Positions 49,965-56,687 of a stretch of 56,687 nucleotides of DNA are shown here, in pieces. Every line of letters starts with the position of its first letter. Within the stretch, counting starts at the first letter, position 1. The DNA is from JASGDC01 sp047605865. Its GTDB lineage: Bacteria; Actinomycetota; Actinomycetes; Actinomycetales; Micrococcaceae. The notes below the pieces were generated by a model. It did not search any database. It saw only the letters and a list, made by a program, of their open reading frames with translations, and was not told where the DNA came from. Location of the stretch: NCBI GenBank assembly GCA_047605865.1, contig JASGFC010000011.1, positions 1-56,687 on the forward strand. Reading direction: 5' to 3'. The position numbers and the translations under genes are program-made.

Positions 49965-52900
49965 TTATCCTACTTTCTGTACATCAACGTGTGGCTTACC
50001 CTGTTCAAAGTTGATTGAGGTACTTAAGGTTTCATCACTAATTAACTTCTCAAAGGCACGATATTGTTCTAGTGCTTCTGTTGTGTCTGTGATGGAAAGC
50101 ATGATTCGATCACTGACATCTAGATTTGCTTCTTTTCGGGCCTGTTGAACCGTGCGGATTAAGTCTCGAGCAGCGCCTTCAGCTTCAAGTTCATCAGTTA
50201 AGGTGGTATCTAAAACGATGAATCCGCCTTCAGGGAGCATTGCCACTGCTTCTCCCTCTGACTCTCCTACTACTGTTTCAAGCGTGTATTCGCCATCTTG
50301 TAGTTCAATACCACCTGCTGTTACTTTATTTCCATCAAGTAACCAATCCCCTGACTTAGAAGCTTTAATGACTGTTTGAACTTCTTTTCCAATTCTTGGA
50401 CCTAAAGCACGAGCGTTGATGACTAGTTTTTGCTGCACACCATAGTTTTGTGCTTCTGGAGAATCAAGATTGATGAATTCAACATCTTTTACGTTTAATT
50501 CATCTTTGATGATGTCAGCAAAAGAAGCATCATAATGATTTTCATGTGCAACAGTGAGTTTTTGCAGAGGTAATCTAACTCGAAGTTTTTCTGCTTTACG
50601 CAAAGCAGCAGCTGTTGAACAGATAGAACGCACACTATCCATCGTGTTAACCAAATCCTCATCTTCTGAGATATCCAATTGTGGCCAATCAGATAAATGT
50701 ACAGAACGGCCACCAGTTAACCCTTGCCAAATTTCTTCAGAAAGTAGAGGTAACAATGGTGCTGCTACTTCAGTTGCTGTTTTTAAACACGTGTAGAGCG
50801 TATCAAAAGCGTCAGTATCATCATCCCAAAATCGCTGACGGCTCCTGCGCACATACCAATTGGTGAGCATGTCGAAGTACTGGCGTAGCGTGTCACAAGC
50901 ACCAGAGATTTCAAAAGCATCAAGTTGTTGTTGCATATCGTGCACAAAAGTTGCAGTCTTACCCAAAACGTATTGATCCAGAGGATCTGAAGGGTTTGTC
51001 ATTTCCCTAGCCTCATAGCCTTTGCCCCCATGAGCAGCATTGGCATACAAACTGAAGAAATACCAAGTACTCCACATCGGTAGCATCACTTGGCGTACAC
51101 CTTCACGGATACCTTTTTCAGTCACTACGAGGTTTCCACCACGCAAAATTGGCGAAGACATCAAGAACCAGCGCATAGCATCGGAACCATCGCGATCAAA
51201 AACTTCAGAAACATCAGGGTAATTGCGTAGACTCTTAGACATTTTTTGACCATCAGAACCTAGCACGATACCGTGGCTGAGCGCATTTTTAAAAGCAGCA
51301 CGATCAAACAACCCGGTAGAAAGTACATGTAGGAGGTAGAACCAACCACGAGTTTGCCCAATATACTCCACGATAAAATCTGCTGGGCTGTGGTGCTCAA
51401 ACCACGACTTGTTTTCCATTGGATAATGGACCTGAGCATAAGGCATGGAACCAGAATCAAACCAAACATCTAGAATATCTTCTACTCTGCGCATCGTGGA
51501 CTTCCCTGTCGGATCATCTGGATTAGGGCGAGTTAATTCATCAATAAAAGGTCGATGCAAATCTGTTTCTCCCTTTTCATTGACTGGAAGTTGACCAAAG
51601 TCTTCTTCCAACTCTTGTAATGAACCATACACATCGGTACGTGGATACTCAGGGTTGTCTGAAACCCACACTGGAATTGGGCTGCCCCAATAACGATTAC
51701 GGCTGATAGACCAATCCCTAGCATTTTCTAGCCACTTACCAAATTGTCCATCTTTAACGTTTTCTGGCACCCAATTAATACCTTGATTTAATTCAAGCAT
51801 TCGGTCTTTAAACTTTGTTACTTCCACAAACCAAGAAGTAACTGCCTTATAGATTAATGGTTTACGGCAACGCCAACAATGAGGGTACGAGTGAACATAG
51901 TTTGCATCCTTAACCAATATTGCTTCTTGCGAAGCCACGGGACCTGATTGATGAAGTAAATCTTTCATGATTGGTTTATTAGCTTCAAAGACTTGCAAAC
52001 CAGCATAATCTATGACCCTTGTGTCAAACTTTCCAGCAACATCTACTGGCACCACTGTTGGGATTCCAGCTGCATCACACAAGGATTTATCATCTTCACC
52101 AAAACCTGGCGCCATATGCACCAAACCGGTACCATCTTCGGTAGTAACAAAATCACCTGCGAGCACACGGAATGCCTTATCTTTTACTTCCTCGTTGTTC
52201 TCAAAATATGGAAAAGGTGGACGGTATGTTTTGCCAACCAGTTCAGAACCGGGAAAAGTGTCAAGGATTTTTAAATCTTCACCAAGTTCTTTTTCATAGG
52301 ACTTCACAAGGTTTTCTGCAAGGATAACTTTCTGACCAGCAATCACTGATTCTTTACCAGGCTGAACCACAGCATAGCTAATCTCAGGATTAACTGCTAC
52401 AGCTAGGTTTGAAGGAAGAGTCCATGGAGTTGTGGTCCATACTAAAATTAGCTCTCCAGTCTCTAGCTTAAGTCCAACAGTTGCAGTGCGATCTTGAACA
52501 TCTTGGTAGACATCATCATCCATACGCAATTCATGGTTCGACAGTGGTGTTTCATCATTCCAACAATATGGCAAAACACGATATCCCTCATAGATAAGAC
52601 CTTTACTATAAAGTTCTTTAAAGGCCCACAGGACTGATTCCATATACTCTACGTTGAGAGTTTTGTAATCATTATTGAAATCTACCCATCGTGCTTGGCG
52701 ATTAACGTAATCTTCCCATTCTGTGGAATATTTCATCACAGATGCTCGACAAGCATCATTGAAAGCAGCTATACCCATTTTTTCAATGTCGTCTTTACCA
52801 TTGATACCCAATTGTTTTTGCACTTCAAGTTCAGCAGGCAGGCCATGAGTATCCCAACCGAATCGGCGTTCAACACGATAACCTTGTTGTGTTTTGTAAC

Positions 52901-53138
52901 GGGCAATCAAATCTTTTGCATAACCCGTAAGCAAGTGACCATAGTGAGGTAAACCATTAGCAAAGGGTGGGCCATCATAAAAAACAAATTCGTTATCACC
53001 GTTCTTCCCAGCAGGGCGGTTTTCGATGGATGCTTCAAAAGTTTGATCTTTGTTCCAGAAGTTTAGAATCTGTTCTTCAATATGAGGAAAGTTAGGACTA
53101 GCAGGAACGTTTGTCTCAGAATTTTTAGGATAAACCAT
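49965..53138 (-). CDS. ileS: Isoleucyl-tRNA synthetase, type 2
   Basis: A 1057-residue class I synthetase. FYDGPPFANGLPHYGHLLTG holds the HxGH motif at 65-68 and DGQKMSKSLRNYPDV the KMSKS loop. The PHYGH form and the length are those of the type 2 (eukaryote-like) IleRS, which is insensitive to mupirocin in characterised cases. The editing domain includes TTPWTLPSNLAVAVNPE. The gene follows a T-box, so its synthesis rises when charged tRNA-Ile is scarce. It is followed directly by folC. Confidence 0.95.
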   Translation of the reverse strand: MVYPKNSETNVPASPNFPHIEEQILNFWNKDQTFEASIENRPAGKNGDNEFVFYDGPPFANGLPHYGHLLTGYAKDLIARYKTQQGYRVERRFGWDTHGLPAELEVQKQLGINGKDDIEKMGIAAFNDACRASVMKYSTEWEDYVNRQARWVDFNNDYKTLNVEYMESVLWAFKELYSKGLIYEGYRVLPYCWNDETPLSNHELRMDDDVYQDVQDRTATVGLKLETGELILVWTTTPWTLPSNLAVAVNPEISYAVVQPGKESVIAGQKVILAENLVKSYEKELGEDLKILDTFPGSELVGKTYRPPFPYFENNEEVKDKAFRVLAGDFVTTEDGTGLVHMAPGFGEDDKSLCDAAGIPTVVPVDVAGKFDTRVIDYAGLQVFEANKPIMKDLLHQSGPVASQEAILVKDANYVHSYPHCWRCRKPLIYKAVTSWFVEVTKFKDRMLELNQGINWVPENVKDGQFGKWLENARDWSISRNRYWGSPIPVWVSDNPEYPRTDVYGSLQELEEDFGQLPVNEKGETDLHRPFIDELTRPNPDDPTGKSTMRRVEDILDVWFDSGSMPYAQVHYPMENKSWFEHHSPADFIVEYIGQTRGWFYLLHVLSTGLFDRAAFKNALSHGIVLGSDGQKMSKSLRNYPDVSEVFDRDGSDAMRWFLMSSPILRGGNLVVTEKGIREGVRQVMLPMWSTWYFFSLYANAAHGGKGYEAREMTNPSDPLDQYVLGKTATFVHDMQQQLDAFEISGACDTLRQYFDMLTNWYVRRSRQRFWDDDTDAFDTLYTCLKTATEVAAPLLPLLSEEIWQGLTGGRSVHLSDWPQLDISEDEDLVNTMDSVRSICSTAAALRKAEKLRVRLPLQKLTVAHENHYDASFADIIKDELNVKDVEFINLDSPEAQNYGVQQKLVINARALGPRIGKEVQTVIKASKSGDWLLDGNKVTAGGIELQDGEYTLETVVGESEGEAVAMLPEGGFIVLDTTLTDELEAEGAARDLIRTVQQARKEANLDVSDRIMLSITDTTEALEQYRAFEKLISDETLSTSINFEQGKPHVDVQKVG

Positions 53139-53325
53139 GGTACTTCCTTCACATTACTTCAAAATAATTAACGTGTAAGGGCGAAACAAGACTGCTCGCG
53201 GTACCACCTTACTTGATACTCATTAACTGCTGTAACGGGCTTACCCGTTCGGTTCTACTCAGCATCTTAAGATACTTTTCTTCCGAAAACTCCCTGGTGA
53301 TAGCCAGATCATCGTTACATTGTTT
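53139..53325 (-). promoter_or_regulatory. T-box leader of ileS (translational type)
   Basis: The minus strand carries the T-box core AAGGTGGTACCGCG (plus 53197-53210). Upstream, CTGGCTATCACCAG (53294-53307) forms a short stem-loop with the isoleucine specifier ATC, followed by GGGAGTTTTCGGAAGA. The short stem I and lack of a terminator ahead of ileS match the actinobacterial class that controls ribosome binding. A GGAAG ribosome site lies just before the start codon. Confidence 0.9.
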
Positions 53326-53327
53326 AC

Positions 53328-53358
53328 AGAATAACACGCATGGAATGGGTATCGTCAA
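53328..53358 (-). promoter_or_regulatory. ileS promoter
   Basis: On the minus strand TTGACG (plus 53353-53358) is followed by TATTCT (plus 53328-53333) with 19 bases between, or TTATTC with 18. It lies just upstream of the T-box leader. Confidence 0.5.
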
Positions 53359-53379
53359 GACACACCTCTTCGTGAGTAA

Positions 53380-53417
53380 TGGTTATCTTCGTGAGCTAAA
53401 TCTCACGAAGATAACCA
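53380..53417. repeat. Hairpin between the divergent ileS and valS promoters
   Basis: A 16-base perfect stem, TGGTTATCTTCGTGAG (53380-53395) and its complement (53402-53417), loop CTAAAT. The word CTTCGTGAG also occurs directly at 53368-53376. Neither strand has a U-run after it, so it is not a clear terminator. It is upstream of both synthetase genes and could be an operator. In the remaining bases of this 369-base gene-free stretch I see the T-box and the two promoters only. Confidence 0.5.
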
Positions 53418-53494
53418 AAAAGCGTGAAGTGTTCTAAAGTTAGTCTTTGTATATAGGTTCTTTGTGAAGATTTAAGTCAAAGAGCAAAAAACCT

Positions 53495-53500
53495 TATAAT
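53495..53500 (+). promoter_or_regulatory. Leaderless promoter of valS
   Basis: A perfect TATAAT ends 7 bases before the ATG at 53508, which places the transcription start at the start codon. There is no ribosome site. The -35 region (TTTAAG near 53471) is weak. Confidence 0.65.
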
Positions 53501-53507
53501 AGTGTCT

Positions 53508-56081
53508 ATGTCTGAAACAAAAACTTCTTTGAATGTTCCTGAAAAACCATCTCTAGATGGACTTGAGAAAAAATGGTCCTCTGTTTGGGCTAATAGCAAT
53601 ATTTATTCTTTTAATCCAGATACTTCTAGAGAAGAAGTGTACTCCATTGATACTCCTCCACCGACTGCTTCAGGTTCTTTGCACGTAGGCCATATGTTCT
53701 CTTACACACATCCAGATTTGCTTGCACGCTACCAACGTATGCGTGGAAAAAATGTGTTTTATCCAATAGGTTGGGACGATAATGGCCTTCCTACAGAACG
53801 CAGAGTACAGAACTATTACGGTGTACGTTGCGATCCAACTGTTCCCTATGAAAAAAACCTTGACCTTCCAGACAAAGCGCCAAAAAATGATCGTGACTTC
53901 AAAAGAATTTCACGTCAAAATTTTATTGAACTATGTCATCAATTAACTCTTGAAGATGAGAAAATTTTTGAAAATTTATTTACCACGCTTGGGCTTTCTG
54001 TTGATTGGAGCAATAGTTATCGCACCATTGATGATCGTTCTCGGAAAATTAGTCAACTTTCTTTCTTAAAAGAACTTGAAAATGGTCACGCCTATTCTGC
54101 CGAAGCACCTACCATGTGGGATGTAACATTCCAGACAGCAGTTGCACAAGCTGAACTTGAAGATAAAGAAATGCCAGGGGCATACCATCGTATTCCTTTT
54201 AGCACTGCAAACAATGACAACGTCTTCATTGAAACTACTCGACCTGAACTTCTTCCAGCTTGTGTAGCTTTAGTTGCCCACCCTGATGATGAACGCTATC
54301 AGAAACTTTTTGGTCAAACCGTAAAAACTCCACTCTTTGACGTTGAAGTTCCTGTTAAAGCCCATGAACTCGCTCAACCAGATAAAGGATCTGGTATTGC
54401 CATGATTTGTACTTTTGGTGATTTGACTGACGTAACCTGGTGGCGTGAACTACAACTTCCAACTCGTGCCATTATTGGCAAAGATGGCCGCATTCTTCGA
54501 GAAACTCCTGATTGGATTACTTCTGATGCTGGTCAAAAAATATATGAAACTCTTGCAGGAAAGACTATCTTCTCAGCTAAAGAAGCCATCGTTAGTGCTT
54601 TGAAAGAAAATAACAAACTTGATGGTGAGCCTAAAAAAATAACTCACCCCGTTAATTTCTATGAAAAAGGTAATAAGCCTCTTGAAATCGTAGCGACGAG
54701 GCAATGGTACTTTTCTAATGGTGGACGTGATGAAAAACTCAAAACAGAGTTACTCAAACGTGGACAAGAACTTGCGTGGTACCCAGATTATATGAAGCAT
54801 CGCTACCAAAATTGGGTTGAAGGTCTTAACGGAGACTGGCTTGTTTCCAGACAACGCTATTTCGGAGTTGCTATTCCATTATGGTATCGGCTTGATGAAC
54901 ACGGTGAAGCTGACTATGATAACCCTATTGTGCCTCAAGCATCAGAACTTCCAGTAGATCCTATTGCTCAAGCTCCTGATGGCTACAAAGAAGAGCAACG
55001 CAACCAAGCAAATGGTTTTGCAGCAGATCCAGATATTCTAGACACTTGGGCAACTTCTTCTCTAACTCCACAAATTCTTGGAGGATGGATGGAAAATGAA
55101 GACCTTTTCAAGGCGGTATTCCCTTTTGATCTTAGACCTCAAGGGCATGAGATTATTCGAACTTGGCTCTTTTCAACTGTAGTTCGTGCAGACTCTTTGA
55201 ATAATTCACTTCCTTTTAAGAGCGTTGCACTTTCTGGTTGGATTTTAGACCCAGACAGAAAAAAGATGTCCAAATCCAGTGGTACCGCAGTTGTTCCTCA
55301 CGATATTCTTGATAAATTTGGTAGCGATGCTGTCAGGTATTGGGCAGCATCTGCAAAACTTGGTGCTGACACCGTCTTTGAAGAAAGCCAAATGAAGATT
55401 GGCCGTCGTCTTGCCATCAAGCTGCTCAATGCTTCTAAGTTTGCTCTGAACCTTCAAGCGAGTCAGGATTACTTAGAAAAAGCTAAGCTTGTAACACATC
55501 CGTTGGATTTAGCGCTGTTGAGTTCACTGGCAAAGGTAGTAGAAAATGCAACAATTGCTTTCGAGAAAAATGATTATGCTCGAGCACTCAATATTACTGA
55601 AACGTTCTTCTGGCATTTTACAGATGACTACATTGAACTTGTAAAAGACAGAGCTAACGGAAATCAAACAGCAGCTGGGCAAGAATCTGCTTCAGCAGCT
55701 TTGAGCTTTGCTATTGATACCTTCTTAAAACTTTTTGCACCATTTATGCCGTTTACTACTGAAGAAGTGTGGTCTTGGTGGCGCAAAGATTCTGTACACA
55801 GGCAACAATGGCCAACTGCAGAATCTTTACCGCAAAATGATACGGACAAAGATTTTGAATTTTTACAGTCTGCTTTGTCTGAAATTCGTCGAAGTCGAGC
55901 AGAACTTGGTTTAAAGTATCGTGATGAAGTAGACAATGCGCAACTTCAGCTCCCTGAAGGTAAATCTGAAACATTGAAACCGTTTCTGCAGGATTTGCAG
56001 TCAACGGTTAAAATTCAGAACCTTGAGTTAAAAGATGATAGTGAAAAGGAAATTCACTGCACCATTGACCATGCTGACTAA
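53508..56081 (+). CDS. valS: Valyl-tRNA synthetase
   Basis: An 857-residue class I synthetase starting MSETKTSLNV (a GTG at 53502 would add two residues, but the -10 box favours the ATG). HIGH-like TASGSLHVGHMFS, WDDNGLPTERRVQNYYGVR and DPDRKKMSKSSGTAV are conserved, as is the C-terminal anticodon-binding region. The DNGLPTERRVQ block marks the actinobacterial/archaeal-like ValRS group, not the common E. coli type. Transcription appears leaderless. The 3' end overlaps the convergent HTH gene by 4 bases. Confidence 0.94.
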   Translation: MSETKTSLNVPEKPSLDGLEKKWSSVWANSNIYSFNPDTSREEVYSIDTPPPTASGSLHVGHMFSYTHPDLLARYQRMRGKNVFYPIGWDDNGLPTERRVQNYYGVRCDPTVPYEKNLDLPDKAPKNDRDFKRISRQNFIELCHQLTLEDEKIFENLFTTLGLSVDWSNSYRTIDDRSRKISQLSFLKELENGHAYSAEAPTMWDVTFQTAVAQAELEDKEMPGAYHRIPFSTANNDNVFIETTRPELLPACVALVAHPDDERYQKLFGQTVKTPLFDVEVPVKAHELAQPDKGSGIAMICTFGDLTDVTWWRELQLPTRAIIGKDGRILRETPDWITSDAGQKIYETLAGKTIFSAKEAIVSALKENNKLDGEPKKITHPVNFYEKGNKPLEIVATRQWYFSNGGRDEKLKTELLKRGQELAWYPDYMKHRYQNWVEGLNGDWLVSRQRYFGVAIPLWYRLDEHGEADYDNPIVPQASELPVDPIAQAPDGYKEEQRNQANGFAADPDILDTWATSSLTPQILGGWMENEDLFKAVFPFDLRPQGHEIIRTWLFSTVVRADSLNNSLPFKSVALSGWILDPDRKKMSKSSGTAVVPHDILDKFGSDAVRYWAASAKLGADTVFEESQMKIGRRLAIKLLNASKFALNLQASQDYLEKAKLVTHPLDLALLSSLAKVVENATIAFEKNDYARALNITETFFWHFTDDYIELVKDRANGNQTAAGQESASAALSFAIDTFLKLFAPFMPFTTEEVWSWWRKDSVHRQQWPTAESLPQNDTDKDFEFLQSALSEIRRSRAELGLKYRDEVDNAQLQLPEGKSETLKPFLQDLQSTVKIQNLELKDDSEKEIHCTIDHAD

Positions 56082-56359
56082 TTCTTTCTGGAGATAAGTT
56101 TTCCAAAGCCGTGAATACTTTTGCGGAAAATGTCGATATTATCCATATCTTCAGGAACATCACTGTGGTATTTTTCTGCTTGTAATTGTTCACTTAGAGC
56201 TGTTAATTTAGCACCTGAGGCGATGGTTAGGTTTTGTAGTTTAGCTTTGCCATTTTTTAATCTTGATAATGTTGCAACAGCAATACCAGTTTCTTTTGAA
56301 ATCGAATAAGCACTGCTCTCATTAAGTAACCACATAATCTTCTCAGTATCAACAATCAT
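56078..56359 (-). CDS. Small helix-turn-helix protein
   Basis: A 93-residue protein. Residues 18-40 (YSISKETGIAVATLSRLKNG) have the pattern of an XRE/Cro-type helix-turn-helix in which the first helix is preceded by MIVDTEKIMWLLNESS. The rest (YHSDVPEDMDNIDIFRKSI) has no known domain. The frame, length and DNA-binding signature suggest a small regulator; such short HTH proteins occur in phages and in Firmicutes. It has no ribosome site that I can define and no partner toxin is seen. It overlaps valS by 4 bases. Confidence 0.6.
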   Translation of the reverse strand: MIVDTEKIMWLLNESSAYSISKETGIAVATLSRLKNGKAKLQNLTIASGAKLTALSEQLQAEKYHSDVPEDMDNIDIFRKSIHGFGKLISRKN

Positions 56360-56687
56360 AATAATGTACTCTGCCTTGCCTCAATCTCACTTATTGTGCA
56401 TTTATCCGCTTCTTTTTATAGATTATATCAAGTTAACAAAAGTTATATTTAACTTAAAATAATGTACAAAATATACTATTTACTTTATACTAAAGATTTT
56501 TTGCATTCAAGCATTTAGTATGTACAATTCATATATTGTGTAACAAATTCACTACAAATTTATGCTAAAAAGTAGAGAAACTAAGAACAGGAAGCCTGCT
56601 AGATTCATGAAGTTAAGTACAGTTAATTCATATAGTACTGGCTCTTGTGCTTTGACTGCTTTAAAATATATTAACTGTACTTCATCA
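56360..56687. other. AT-rich gene-free stretch at window edge
   Basis: These 328 bases have no convincing reading frame or RNA gene. They are more AT-rich than the rest, with runs such as AAAATAATGTACAAAATATACTATTTACTTTATACTA. Several -10-like hexamers occur. They contain the inverted repeat noted at 56615-56682. A promoter for the HTH gene is expected next to 56360. Confidence 0.4.
56615..56682. repeat. Inverted repeat at window edge
   Basis: AAGTACAGTTAAT (56615-56627) and its exact complement (56670-56682) are 42 bases apart. A large stem-loop or a pair of protein-binding sites is possible. It may continue beyond the window. Confidence 0.45.

Noticed and set aside
56078..56359. A toxin-antitoxin pair or prophage at the window end
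   Set aside because: Only one small HTH gene is present; there is no toxin partner, integrase or phage structural gene in view.

Overview
This is an AT-rich chromosomal stretch of an actinobacterium. The evidence for the phylum is a set of lineage markers: RbpA, a Rieske subunit with three membrane segments and a diheme cytochrome c (QcrCAB with CtaE), a PafB-PafC fusion next to tatA-tatC-helY, a resuscitation-promoting-factor-type protein behind a cyclic-di-AMP riboswitch, an ileS T-box of the translational type, and several promoters that look leaderless. The low GC is unusual for the phylum. The genus cannot be told from the sequence; the gene order and the fused PafBC fit a Micrococcales-like lineage. 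The genes look like housekeeping genes of a respiring, sugar-using bacterium. There is one tRNA, and no insertion sequence, prophage or CRISPR array was seen.

Layout. 1-5760: the end of a secreted protein, then a sugar phosphotransferase system (EI, HPr, EIIA, EIIB on minus, the EIIC permease divergent on plus) followed by a dense series of perfect hairpins. 5768-10280: qcrB, qcrA, qcrC and ctaE of the bcc-aa3 respiratory supercomplex, divergent from trpD. 11431-16876: cutC, a DUF3054 membrane protein, a metallo-beta-lactamase-fold protein, a ribose operon (rbsK, rbsD, rbsU-type transporter) and an LssY-like membrane protein. 16913-22116: rbpA, a polyprenol-phosphate mannosyltransferase, an amidohydrolase and the HelY helicase. 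22123-30720: tatC, tatA, two thioredoxin-fold proteins (one with a MauE-like membrane domain), pafBC, an FKBP, trmI, a site-2 protease and a HAD phosphatase. This block keeps the flanks of the usual Pup-proteasome locus but has none of its genes. 30817-37623: a small acidic protein, tRNA-Leu(GAG), a DUF1906 protein coupled to a twin-arginine protein, the Rpf-like gene with its riboswitch, a DsbA-like oxidase, two CPBP proteases and an RNHCP zinc protein. 37791-49964: a DEAD-box helicase, two membrane proteins, rsfS, a linker protein, nadD, a small membrane protein, obg, rpmA, rplU, RNase E/G, a VKOR protein and folC. 49965-56081: ileS under a T-box and divergent valS. A small HTH gene and about 330 AT-rich bases close the window.

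Together the genes cover sugar uptake and phosphorylation, aerobic respiration, Tat export, envelope thiol oxidation (DsbA with VKOR), cell-wall remodelling, ribosome assembly and tRNA charging. The most notable items are a diverged pair of palindromic intergenic repeats that differ only by transitions (13339-13398 and 48570-48626), the hairpin cluster at 5513-5755, the proteasome-less PafBC locus with its inserted thioredoxin pair, the signal-less DUF1906 protein coupled to a Tat-signal partner, and the histidine-rich tail of the EIIC permease.
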